From the NCBI GenBank assembly GCA_963921825.1, contig OY997592.1, positions 66,360,336 through 66,424,335 on the forward strand: a stretch of DNA of 64,000 nucleotides, given 5' to 3'. The notes under the pieces are model-generated. The model had not been told where the DNA came from, did not search any database, and saw nothing but the letters and a program-made list of their open reading frames with translations. Origin of the DNA: Erodium maritimum (lineage: Eukaryota > Streptophyta > Magnoliopsida > Geraniales > Geraniaceae). Shown piece after piece: positions 11,829 to 22,500 of this stretch. The position numbers and the translations under genes were made by a program. Each line of letters opens with the position of its first letter. Positions within the stretch are counted from its first letter, which is position 1.

Positions 11829-11872
11829 GTACCACATCGCCGGAATAGTGAAGAGCAGTGTAGTTTATGAAG
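11829..11872 (+). promoter_or_regulatory. Plant U-snRNA USE and TATA of the U3 gene
   Basis: gtaccacatcg at 11829-11839 matches the plant upstream sequence element (consensus RTCCCACATCG) with one main difference. A TATA-like tttatgaag lies at 11864-11872, about 24 bp downstream of the USE and 23 bp before the RNA start. In plants this short USE-TATA spacing marks RNA polymerase III transcription, as known for U3 and U6. Pol II snRNA genes have about 10 bp more. Confidence 0.8.
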
Positions 11873-11894
11873 AAGGAAGGTAGGATTGAAGGAC

Positions 11895-12102
11895 ACGACC
11901 TTACTTGAACAGGATCTCTGTTATAGGCTCGTACCCCCTCAACCTTGATCTCTAACGAGACAGTGCCCTGGTTCTGGACGATGATTCAGGACCGCACGAT
12001 CAGAGCGTGATTAACGGTCAGCCTGTCATCTGATGGCTGTGCTTGGCTGCAGAGGATCGTTTCCAGCTAGATGGTCGTGCGGTTGTCTGACAGAACCACC
12101 TC
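11895..12102 (+). ncRNA. U3: U3 small nucleolar RNA (box C/D)
   Basis: The sequence begins acgaccttacttgaacagga, the 5' end typical of plant U3. It keeps the core gccctggttctggacgatga, the stretch gaccgcacgatcagagcgtg and the 3' domain with cagcctgtcatctgatggct. Box C-type gatgatt (about 11980) and the terminal box D gtctga (12085-12090) are present. U3 base-pairs with the 5' external spacer and 18S rRNA in the small-subunit processome in the nucleolus. The length of about 207 nt is close to the usual plant length. A proper USE/TATA and a T8 stop flank it, so it looks like an intact gene. The exact 3' end is uncertain by a few bases. Confidence 0.93.
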
Positions 12103-12110
12103 TTTTTTTT
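12103..12110 (+). terminator. Pol III terminator of U3
   Basis: A run of eight T's directly after the box D/3' end of the U3 RNA, as expected for RNA polymerase III termination. Confidence 0.8.
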
Positions 12111-12483
12111 ATGATCTGTATATACATGAGATGTTTCTATATACCATACTGTGATGTTTTTTTTTTATGTATTGTACAAGTTAGAGTAAGACCTGTAATG
12201 TTCTGTTCTGCAGTTTCAGATGAAGATGAGGAGATGGGGACTTTACAGTAATTCTTGTCTCACTTTTCAAATAAAACCAACCAGCAGAACCAACCACCAG
12301 GTAAGGTAAGGTAATAACATGATTATAAAGCTCATTACTTACAAGCTTTTGTGCTGCAAACTCAAAAACTAATGCTGGTTGGTTTTGAAACAAATTCTAA
12401 CCTCAATTTGTATATCTATCATTACGACTAATACATTCCTTCTACTCATAGCACACAAAAAAACTTGCACAACTAAAATCTTT
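12111..12483. other. Spacer between U3 and LINE
   Basis: AT-rich, with a second T run near 12160-12168. Nothing else recognised. Confidence 0.4.
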
Positions 12484-12496
12484 AAGCAGGGAAACT

Positions 12497-15400
12497 GGCT
12501 TACAATACTCCATTTATATGCTTTGAAGATAAATCGAAACTTATGAAGGGAAAAAACCGCCGGCCCTAGAGAGACGATCGGGATGTGGGGGGCCTAGCGG
12601 CGCGTGGGAGTAACCGTCGGCGATGGGAGCGCCTGGCTCCGGGGTCCGGGAGAGGGGGCACCGGTGTAAGGTACGGGGTTTATTCTCTTTCAGTTTTACA
12701 GCTTTCTAGGGTTGAATCTGGTTGTGGAGTCGGGTCTGATCCGATTGGAAGCGAGGTATTCTGGCGAGGGTGACCCCACGGTTTGGTGCCTGGACGCCGA
12801 CGTGGTTGGTGGGTGAGGGATCAGAAGATCTCGTCGAGCCGGGAGTCGATCGACCGGTACGCTTCAAACGGTAGAGTCTGTACCGTGGAGGTGGGGGATC
12901 AGGGGAGCTCGAGCCAAAGGGGTGCGTGACGGAGATTGGGGTGGCGTCCGGACCGATACCCGAGTTCGATTTACCAAGGGGGTGGTAATGAAGTTTTTGT
13001 CCTGGAACTGTCGTGGATTGGGCAAGTTAGCGACGGTGGAGTACCTAAAGGGTGTGATTCGCCGTAGGAAACCGCACGTCATCTTCCTGAGTGAGACGAT
13101 GGCTCGAAAGGGGGAGGTCGACATTCTGAAGTTAAAGACGGGCTTCCCGGGAGGGTGTGAAGTGCCGGCGGTGGGGCAGAAGGGGGGGGGGTCTGATTTT
13201 ACTCTGGACCTCGGAGATGAAGGTGACACCGCTGTCCAGCGATGGGATGTTCATCGATGTGGAGATCGAAGGCCCATCTGGAGATAGCTTTCGTTTTACA
13301 GGTGTGTACGGGGAGGCTAACAGGGAGCTCAGATGGCAGACGTGGGATATGATCCGTACCTTGGGGGCAAGGACAGGGGCTATGCGGAGATGGCTGCTGA
13401 TGGGGGATTTCAATTGCATCCTTCGCAATAAGGAGAAGCGGGGGGGAAGGCGGTATCCGGAACGCTTAATCTCAGGTTTTAGGTCTGCGATGAGGGCCGT
13501 GGGGGTCCATGACGTACCGATCCAAGGGTACGGCTACACCTGGCATAGTGGCAGTGAGCCAGAGACTCGGATGGCAGTCCAGTTGGATAGAGCCCTCATG
13601 ACGCGAGAATTGCGTGCGCTGTGGCCGGAGGTTCACCTGGCCAATCTGGGCATCTCTACCTCAGACCACTTACCCATACTGATAGATTCAGAAAAGCGAG
13701 TGGATCCGGTGGGATCACGTCAATTTAGATTCGAAAACATCTGGGCGGAGGACCCGGACTGTGGGCGCCTGATCCAAGCCAACTGGGGGACCCCGGGGGA
13801 CAGGGAGGTCGGGGATAAGATTCGGGATACAGGGTCGGCTCTAGAGACCTGGGGACGGGAGGTGTATAATGCGCTCGCCAGGAAGATAGCAAGGTATGAG
13901 AAGGACATGTTATGGTTGAATGAGAAGGAGGATAGGTCGAGTATCCGACGTCGGAGAGCTTTGCAAAAGCTTTATGTCACAGCCCTTGAGCAGAAGGGGG
14001 AGTTCTGGAGGCAAAGAGCCAAGCAGCACTGGCTCACGGACAGTGATCAGAACACCAAGTTCTTTCAAGCCTCGGCATCGCAGCGGAAAAACATCAACAA
14101 AGTTTCTGAGTTACGGATGAGGAGGGTACCGTCCTGACCTGAGACTCGGGGTTAGGGGACCATATCCTGGCCTTTTACAAGGAGTTGTCGAAACGAACGA
14201 GGGGGGATGGAGTAAATTTTCCGAAATTCTGTCAGCAGGTGTCAGAGGAGCAGAATAGGGCTCTGATGGGGGAGGTCACGTCGGAGGAGGTGCGGGACGC
14301 GACTTTCACAATGGGACTAAACAAGTCGCCGGGCCCGGACGGCCTTAACCCGTTCTTCTACCAGAAGTACTGGGGGACAGTCGGAGAAGATGTCACTAGA
14401 TGGGTGAGAGAAATTTTTGCTGGGGGGGACATCCCCCGGGAGATGAACAGAACCACGTTGGTGTTGATACCAAAAGTGGAATGCCCAATGTCGCTCAAGG
14501 ATCTACGGCCAATCGCTCTGTGTAATGTGGTGTTCAAGGTGGTGTCTAAGGTGGCGGCAAACAGGCTTAAAGGCTTATTGGGGGGCCTGATTTCGAACAC
14601 CCAGGGGGCTTTCGTGCCGGACAGATCTATACAGGACAACATAATCCTGTCATACGAGACGCTGCACTATTTGAAGACCAAGAGGCATGGTAAGGAAGGC
14701 TGGGTAGCGCTGAAGCTGGATACGAGTAAAGCCTATGACCGGGTGGAATGGAGCTTTATGTGGGACATTATGCGAGGCTTTGGGCTAATTGAAGAATGGA
14801 TCTCCCTGGTTCGTCGGTGTACGTACTCAGTCACATATAATATAGTGGCAGGGGGACAGTAAGCGGGATTCGTTCAACCTGAACGAGGAATCAGACAGGG
14901 AGACCCGTTATCTCCGTACTTGTTCCTCTTCTGTATGGAAGGGTTCTCTCGGCTTCTACAAGGGGCGGAGGACAGAGGGGACATCCATGGAGTCAAGATA
15001 GCGAGGGATGCCCCAACGCTATCCCACCTGTTCTTCGCGGACGATTGTTATGTGTACTGCAAAGCGGTCCCGGAGGAAATGACGTAAGTGCGAACCTATT
15101 TGGGCATGTTTGAGGAGGCGTCAGGGCAGGTGGTGAACCAGGCGAAGTCGTCCCTGTTTTTCAGTCACAATACTCTAGTGCATCAACGTCTGAGTAGAGT
15201 GCAGATTTTGGGAATACCAGAGGTGGATGCTCCATCCTCATATTTGGGGATACCAAACATGATGGGACGGAGTCGTATGCAAAGTCTACAGTACGTCCTG
15301 GATAAGGTCCTGAGGCGTATCAGGAGGTGGGACGGGAAGCTACTAAACGGGGCTGGGAAGGAAGTGCTCGCTAAGTCAATACTGCAAGCTATTCCCACTT

Positions 15401-17086
15401 ACACGATGAGTGTAATGCGGATCCCAAAAGGCATGTTGGACCAGATGAATGTGGCTCTGGCGAAATTCTGGTGGAAATCGGCAGGTCCGGACGGTAAGGG
15501 GGTAATCTGGCAGTCCTGGGAAAACATGTCCAGGCCGAAGGAGGACGGAGGTATGGGGTTCAAGAATCTATATGATTTTAACTCAGCCTTGTTAGGGAAG
15601 CAGTTATGGAAATTGGTTACGGAGGAATCCAGCTTAGTGGCGAGGGTTCTCAAAGCTAGATACTACCCGAGGACTTCAGTTCTGGAGGCGGGGCACAAAC
15701 CTAACCAAAGCTATATCTGGCAGAGCATATTATCAGTACAGGAATTGTTCCTGAGTGGGGCGCGGAGGTCGGTCGGCCCTGGCTCGGAGATTTCGGTTTT
15801 GGGTCACCCCTGGTTGACGGGGGTTGGGGCGAGGGTGGGTGCAATCGGTAGGCCCTGGACTCGAGGGACTAATGGTGGCGGATTTGATGACGTCACAGGA
15901 GAGGTCTTGGGATGAGGGGAAGATTCGGTCCCTGGTGACAGAGGAGGATCAACAGGCAATCTTGGCAGTCCCGATCAGTCAGACGGCGGTCAGGGATTCG
16001 TGGTATTGGGCGGGGGACTATTTGGGCCAATACACGGTGAAATCGGTGTACGCCATGTGTCAACAGGATCAAGTCACTGCGCAGGCACAATCCGACATCT
16101 GGCCGATAATCTGGAAGCTAGAAGTGATGCCGAAAATCAGATCATTCTTATGGCGGGTGTGTTCGGGATGTCTCCCGGTGGCGGAGAATCTAAGGCGGAG
16201 GCATGTGGAGATGGCAGAGACATGTCCGGTCTGCCACGTGGAAGTGGAGACGACCTTTCATCTCTTGGTCGCATGCCCGGTGGTGAATGAATGCTGGACG
16301 AAGTCGGGACTTACCATCCCGTATGGGGCCCAGTCAATAATAGAGTGGCTACTACAAATGTTTACTCTAAATCACGCGGAGAAGGGAGGACTGATCGGTT
16401 GTCTGTTATGGGAAGTGTGGAAGGCACGAAATAAGGTGGTTTGGGAGGGTATAACCCAACCAGCGGCCGGAATCTTCCAGACCGTATCCCATCTCCAACT
16501 GGGGTGGCTGGAAGCACGACGACGGAAGGCGCAGGCCCAGGCCAAACCGCGGTTTGCTCAATCAGGGGGAGCGGAGGTATGGGAACGACCTAGAGCGGGA
16601 GCCTGGGCAGTTAATACGGACAGAGCTCTGTTCGCAGCAGCAGACAAAATGGGAACGAGTTGGATATGTAGAGATGACGGGGGGCACCTCCGGGGAGCTC
16701 GATCTACCTCATTCCATGGGGCCTAGAACCCGGGGCTAGTGGAGGCGTACGCGATACGGGAGGCGCTGGTGTGGCTTCATCAATACCCGTCCCAGAGGGC
16801 AGTGGTTCGAAGTGATTGTAAGGTCATAGTGGATATGATCAACAGAGGTGGGGGGCAACTGTCACCTCTAGGGACGATCGTCACAGATTGTTTTTCCCTT
16901 TTATCTAGACTCTAGTACGTGCAACTCGAATTTGTGAAACGGACAGCGAACAAAGCAGCTCACTGGCTAGCCAGGGCGGCTTGTTCTACGCCTGTCTGGA
17001 ATTGGCAAGGGGGTCATGTCCCCGAGCCTCTTCAATATATCATTATTGCCAAAAATTAATATAATATCGTTTATCTCAAAAAAAAA
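12497..17086 (+). mobile_element. L1-type LINE, ORF2-bearing, 5'-truncated, 13-bp target duplication
   Basis: Poly(A) ends at about 17086. A direct repeat aagcagggaaact flanks the element (12484-12496 and 17087-17099). Only about 490 bases precede ORF2, and they carry no DUF4283 or zinc knuckle, so ORF1 is essentially missing, as expected for 5' truncation during reverse transcription. The element is GC-rich compared with its AT-rich surroundings. The 4,590-bp body is filled by ORF2 (separate entry) and a short 3' untranslated part of about 20 bases before the A tail. Confidence 0.9.
12988..17059 (+). pseudogene. LINE ORF2: endonuclease, reverse transcriptase, zf-RVT, RNase H; several breaks
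   Basis: Starts MKFLSWNCRGLG, the apurinic-type endonuclease N terminus. It continues with MGDFNCIL (about 13400) and ISTSDHLPILID (about 13655-13690), the SDH catalytic block. The reverse transcriptase follows: NKSPGPDGLNPFFYQ (about 14320), LRPIALCNVVFKVVSK, LDTSKAYDRVEW, GIRQGDPLSPYLF (about 14885) and FADDCYVY (15036). Then come AGKEVLAKSILQAIPTY, the zf-RVT block (KIRSFLWRVCSGCLP, CPVCHVEVETTFHLLVACP) and an RNase H-like tail ending at 17059. The frame is broken at a G9 run near 13180, by stops near 14136, 14860 and 15085, by a shift near 15900, and by stops near 16724 and 16913. It is a dead copy with all domains still readable. Confidence 0.92.
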
Positions 17087-17189
17087 AAGCAGGGAAACTT
17101 AATTTATTATTATACCATGTATTCTTATTTATATTCATGTTATCTTTATTTTTGTTTATTTAAAATAATATAGATACATGCTAACAGAA

Positions 17190-17229
17190 GTTGATATGGC
17201 CGAGTTGGTCTAAGGCGCCAGATTAAGGT

Positions 17230-17262
<33 letters not shown>

Positions 17263-17270
17263 TGTCAACA
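17190..17270 (+). tRNA. trnL-AAG: tRNA-Leu (AAG)
   Basis: The 81-nt sequence folds as a class II tRNA. Acceptor GTTGATA pairs with TGTCAAC plus discriminator A. D-loop ggccgagttggtctaaggc, anticodon stem CCAGA/TCTGG with loop TTAAGGT (anticodon AAG), a variable arm, and T-arm gtgggttcaaatcccac. It reads CUU codons (and CUC by A34-to-I). A T run begins at about 17274, three bases after the 3' end, serving as Pol III terminator. No intron is present. Confidence 0.95.
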
Positions 17271-17282
17271 ATTATTTTTTTT

Positions 17283-17560
17283 CATTTTTTTCATTTCATC
17301 CACTGATCCACACCTATTCAATTTTTCATGTTTTCATATTTATTTGGTTTATATACCTGAGGTTTTTTCCTCTTTTTTCATTTCATCCACTGATCCACAC
17401 CTATTCAATTTTTCATGTTTTCATATTTATTTGGTTTATATACCTAAGGTTTTTTCCTCTTTTTTCATTTTTTTCATTTCATCCACTGATCCACACCTAT
17501 TCAATTTTTCATGCTTTCATATTTGTTTGGTTTATGTACCTAAGGTTTTTTCCTCTTATA
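17283..17560 (+). repeat. Minisatellite, three copies of an 87-96 bp unit
   Basis: The block cactgatccacacctattca starts at 17301, 17388 and 17484, and each copy runs on to acctgaggttttttcctc or acctaaggttttttcctc. The spacing is 87 and 96 bp, the longer one due to an extra ttttttcat stretch. The array is T-rich and begins right after the tRNA-Leu terminator. It gives open frames (17246-17587) only because the repeat lacks stops; I do not consider them genes. Confidence 0.9.
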
Positions 17561-17634
17561 CTCGATAGGACTTATAAACTTGATTAATTAGCATGCTTAT
17601 CCATTTAATAAGGTTTCAATATTAATAAATACAT

Positions 17635-18115
17635 GATGAGCGAACTGTGTAAAGCCGGCAAAGAAACACTTCTAAAAATAGTTATACAAGCTTTACCCAT
17701 GTATACTATAGATGTTTATAAAAACCCGGAGAGGCTAATTGACGAAAGAATTGAAGTAATTATGAATCGGTATTGGTGTTGCCATGATGCTAAAACAGGG
17801 AAATGAATTAAATGGCACTGTTGGAGACGTTTATGTAATCATAAGGCGCATGGTGGAAGGGAGTTCAAGCATCTTCTGGATTTCAATCGTGCTTTACTGG
17901 GTAAGCAAGGACGACGTCTGCTGAATTACCCGAATAGTTTGATGGCGAAAATATTCAAAGTCAAGTATTATTAGGATGTAGACTTCCTCTCTACCACAAC
18001 AAAACAAGGATGCAACTATCTTTGGACCAGTATATAGAAGGGACAATCTTTAGTCCGAGAAGGAGCCCGAAGGAGGGTGGGAAAACTTGAGGTCCATTTT
18101 AGTGGTTGGAGGATA
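17635..18115 (+). mobile_element. LINE ORF2 fragment (end of RT to pre-zf-RVT)
   Basis: Translation gives AGKETLLKIVIQALPMYTID, then IKWHCWRRLCNHKAHGGREF, LDFNRALLGKQGRRLL and LMAKIFKVKYY. These match the stretch after the reverse transcriptase in plant L1 LINEs, for example AGKEVLAKSILQAIPTYTMS in the 12.5-17.1 kb element of this window. The fragment is diverged, has several stops and lacks both ends. It is not a piece of the neighbouring LINE, because the sequence differs strongly. Confidence 0.8.
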
Positions 18116-19449
18116 TAAATGGATGTCTACTATAACCAGTCAGGTTCGAGAAGCGAAAGGGTGGCGTCGACTAAGGGAGCAAACCCTAATCTCTTAGACG
18201 ATAATCTCTTAGACTCACACTCACATATTATTCTTTTTATGTACATATTATATTGACCGAAGTCGCAATCCTAATAATATTTAATAAAGAGTTTTGTTCA
18301 AAATATTGATGTCATTTAAGGTTGAAATTTTCATTGGAATAAGAATGATGCTACTGTGACAAAAGGATAGTATCATATCCTACTTAGAAATGAATCAATG
18401 TTCTCTGTAAGGGTTTTGAACTCGTGTCGCTCGATACTACATCGTTGTTGATGTTAATTTTCGACAGTCATGCTCGTCCGGCTACTACCATAAGCCCTCA
18501 AGCACCAAACCCTCCTACCCTGCAACCTCTATGCAAAACCCTCGCTTCTGCCCACACAACATTTATTCATGTATGTGGATTCCAATCATGCTCCACATAC
18601 GACCTCATGAGTCTTGGGGCTTGTGACCACACCAGACAATGATGATGATCTCGGCAGCGACCTCAACACTCGCCGACCTCCCAGGCTGCCACCGGACGAA
18701 TTGTAAAATGGAAACAAGTCCCATGTTGGCCCGAACAATCAGGCAGGGTCTGTTATTCAACCGTGTCGGGTCCAATGAGGCACCTAAAGGGAAGCATGAC
18801 GTCGGGGGAGGAAAAGTGTCCCTCCTCCGTCACGATTGGTTGTTGTTGATCGTCCTCCTCCATCTACCTCAAAGCTCACTGACCAAATCACACACTTTAT
18901 CTGGTTATTGTATGATCGTTGGTTGAGGTTCAAGTTGTAAATAAGCACTCATGGTCGGCTTTAGGTCGAATCGAGATTAGTTTCTCTGCTTTTTTTCTCA
19001 TTAGTTCATATGTGTTTGTGTCTGGCTTTTATGTCAAAACCGACTATATTCCGATTATAATTAAAGGATTAGTTGTAGGATTGTTTTGCGAATAGTCTAT
19101 TACTCTTTTCTATGTTCTAGTATTGATTTCAATTAATAAAATGTTTCTTTTGCTATAAAAAATATAGTTTTGTTAATTTTAAATTTGTAAGCTTATCGAT
19201 CACTTGCGAGGAAAGTGATGAAAACCTCATGTCATTGTTGAATACCTTGATGACTTTTATGGAAACATATAGCTATAAGAAGACAAATACAAGTCAAATT
19301 TTATATTTATTTATAACCCGGAATCAGTATAAGCAATTACTTGGGAGACATTTTCAAAAAAAAAAAATAACTTGGGAGCCAAGTTAGGCCCAAAGTATAC
19401 GTTCCATGAAGCCCAGTATCTGTAGCAGGCGGATACGCGTTGAAGCCCA
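18116..19449. other. Intergenic, possible retroposon 3' end about 18950-19170
   Basis: Open frames at 18424-18642 and 18639-18926 show no domain. From about 18950 the sequence turns T-rich and ends in aataaaatgtttcttttgct and an A-rich stretch near 19160, in the style of the LINE-type tails elsewhere in the window. No target duplication was found. 19170-19440 is AT-rich flank of the next gene. Confidence 0.35.
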
Positions 19450-19458
19450 TATAAATAG
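19450..19458 (+). promoter_or_regulatory. TATA box of the RBR E3 ligase gene
   Basis: tataaatag lies 58 bp upstream of the chosen ATG (19516), leaving a predicted 5' UTR of only about 25-30 bases. This makes the upstream ATG at 19406 untranscribed and supports the chosen start. Confidence 0.55.
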
Positions 19459-19515
19459 GCTTCTAGCTCGTTTCGCCCCGGCCTCCATCACCGCCTACAT
19501 CTCTGCAAATTCGCC

Positions 19516-22500
19516 ATGGGACGAGGACGAGGAAGACATGATCGTCATCCAGAAAACGAAGGTACCTGGACAGTGCAACCTTCCAATCGACGCCAGAATC
19601 AGACCCAACCCAGAGGCGGTGTTGGATCACTTCCCTCTACCTCGCACCAACAAGGTTCAGTCCCAATTTCCAATTTTGGGGAGAAAAATCGTCGCAATCA
19701 GAGGTATTCCTCTCGGAATCGGCGCGGATATGGGGTTAAACCCCAAATTCCCGAGAAGTCCGAGCTGGGTTCTTCCATATCTGAGGTGGTTCCTCTGGAA
19801 TCTGAGATGGGTTCTCTGAATATCGAGCACCAGACAGAAGAAAATGGGAAGAAATTGGAAGAGGAAGACGGAAAGGGACAAGATGGAGGTGTTTCTGAGG
19901 CGAAGAATGTGGTGAGTGAAGAGATTGTCGAGGAGCCTGATTCTGGCGCCGGCGAGGATGATGTTCAGAGTAGATTGGAAGGTTTGTGCTTGAGCGCGGA
20001 AGAGCCGGTTTTGTCTGAGGAGCAGCTCAGAATCAATGATCAGTTGCAGGAGGATGAGGTAAATTCAAGTAACACATATTTCCTGGAAATTTTGTATTAG
20101 AATGTGTAGGGATTGCTAGAACTTGATTCTGTTGAAAGGAAATAAATATATAATTGGACATAGTTTTGAGTGTGATTGTCTTCCTAGAACAAGGTAGCTG
20201 ATTTATCAAAATAAAAAGAGTTCTTATTAGAGTATCACAATGCTAGATTGTTGGTGCAGTCTGTTTTGGGTCGATGTTCGGTAAAAAAAAAAATATTTCA
20301 GCAAATTCTCAACCAACAGGCAACACTAACGGTCAACAACCTCCAATGTTAGTCTGTTAGTGCTGACTATTCGTACCATTTTTTTCACTAATTTCCAACC
20401 GTCGACGGTTCGTGCGATGGTGAGTTTACCACCATCCCTCACTGTCAGCGATGAAACATCGGCTCCCCGCCAGCTCAACGCCGGCGTTTTCTCCCCACCA
20501 ACGCCTTACAGCCGGTTGCCCCACCAGCGTTGTGGATGCTCTTAGTGAGGGTTCTAAGGAAATGCCCTTAGAGCATCCACAACGCTGGTGGGGAAGCCGA
20601 CGGTAAGGCGCTGGCGGGGAGAAAACGCCGGTGTTGAGTTGGCGGGGAACTGACGTTTCATCGCTGGCGGTGAGGGCTGGTGGTAAGCTCACCATCAGCA
20701 CGAACCGCCGACAGTTGGAAATTTGTGAAGAAAATGACACAAATAGCCAACACCAACAGGCTAGCATTGGAGGTTGCTGACCGTTGGTGAGAATTTGCTG
20801 AAATATTATTATTATTTTTAATCGAACACGCAACACCAACAAGCTAGCATTGTGGATGCTCTTAGTTGCTAATTGCTTAAAGGTAGTTTTATGGTGGTGC
20901 CCAAATGTTACAAAGCTATGTTGAGAAAAATTTCATTATGAGCTGATAGACATGGCCATATATGGAATACTTTAGAGCTTGATATGCCTAAGCTCCGAAA
21001 GTTTCTCAAGTGAAGAAAAATGTGAACTTTAGAAAATACTTCTTGTATCCTTTTGTGAGGCAAAACTCCCTTGTATTCTTCTTCTTGATTTTACTCCCTC
21101 ATATATGAAAAAACACTATTTGCAGTTACTTGCTATGGAGTCCATTTATGGAGATAATGCCTTCATCCTTGACAGACAAAGAGAACTTCGATCTTTTCAG
21201 GTATTTTGCAACAATTCGATGACACCATACTTACTTCCCATATCGTCAAAGATGTAAATAGTTCGGCGCCTTTTTATTTTGTTGCAGATTAGTGTACACA
21301 TTGAATTTCCAGAGGAAATTACTGTAACTACAATGCTGAATGCATCTAGTGATAACTTGGATGGGCTCTCATATTCTTTCAAAGTGCAGTACCTTCCACC
21401 AATTGTGCTGACTTGTTTATTACCAAAGACATACCCAAGCCACCTCCAACCCCATTTCACTATCTCTGTTCGGTGGTTAGATTCTGCTAGGATATCCAAT
21501 CTTTGCTCTATGTTGGACTCAATATGGATGGAACAACCGGGGCAGGAAGTGATATACCAATGGGTTGAATGGCTACAGAATTCATCTTTCTCTTATCTTG
21601 GTTTTGATACAGAACTATTGCTTGGTCCTTATGGCGCAAAGCAAATGGAAGATAAGCGTGCTGTTTCTGGAATTATCTCCCCAGATATTGATGTGCCTTC
21701 GTTAAGGAGTTACAATGACGATCAACGCAATGAGAACTTCAGTAAAAATTTGCATGAGTGTTGTATTTGTTATAGTGAGTATGCAGGTATATTCTATTCC
21801 AGCCTCTGCTCGATATAAGATTGATTAAATATTTAATGCCTTTTTTTCTTCTTCTTTCTAATTTCTAATTTCTAATTTGTACTGCCAGGAACTGAGTTTG
21901 TGAGGTTGCCCTGCCAACACTTTTTCTGCTGGAAATGCATGAAGACTTATTCTGATATGCATGTCACTGAAGGCACTATTAACAAGCTTCTCTGTCCAGA
22001 GGTAAAATGTGGGGGTATGGTCCCACCTGGTTTGTTGAAGCGATTACTTGGGGATGAAGAATTCGAACGATGGGAGTCAATGACGTTACAAAAATCACTC
22101 GAGTTGATGGCTGATGTGGCTTACTGCCCAAGATGTGAAACACCCTGCATAGAGGATGAAAAAGAGCATGCACAGTGCTCAAAGTGCTTCTTTAGTTTTT
22201 GTACGATTTGCCGGGAGCGGCGTCATGTTGGTGTTGAATGCATGACCCCAGAGTTGAAGCTTCAAGTCCTGAAGGTGAAATTCAGTCCTTTAATTAATCT
22301 ACAATTATTTTGTTGGATTTTGACTTCTTAGGTAATAATCCTGCATATATTGTTACCATCTAATAGTGATGCCCTCAATTCGTGGTGAGAGAGAGACTAC
22401 ATGTTGCTATTATCGTCATAGTTTTAATTATCTCGTGAGAGGCTTGGCGAGGTGGTCAAGTAAAAAGTTAACAAGATAAACAGAACCCTTACTACCCTAA

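Noticed and set aside
17246-17587. 113-residue repetitive frame rich in Phe/Ile
   Set aside because: Encoded by the minisatellite; the absence of stops reflects the repeat unit.
18424-18926. Two open frames of 72 and 95 residues
   Set aside because: No domain, no homology recognised, in a repeat-rich spacer.
19406-19819. Upstream open frame overlapping exon 1 of the RBR gene
   Set aside because: Its start lies before the TATA box, and it is out of frame with the E3 ligase, whose frame has a full set of domains.
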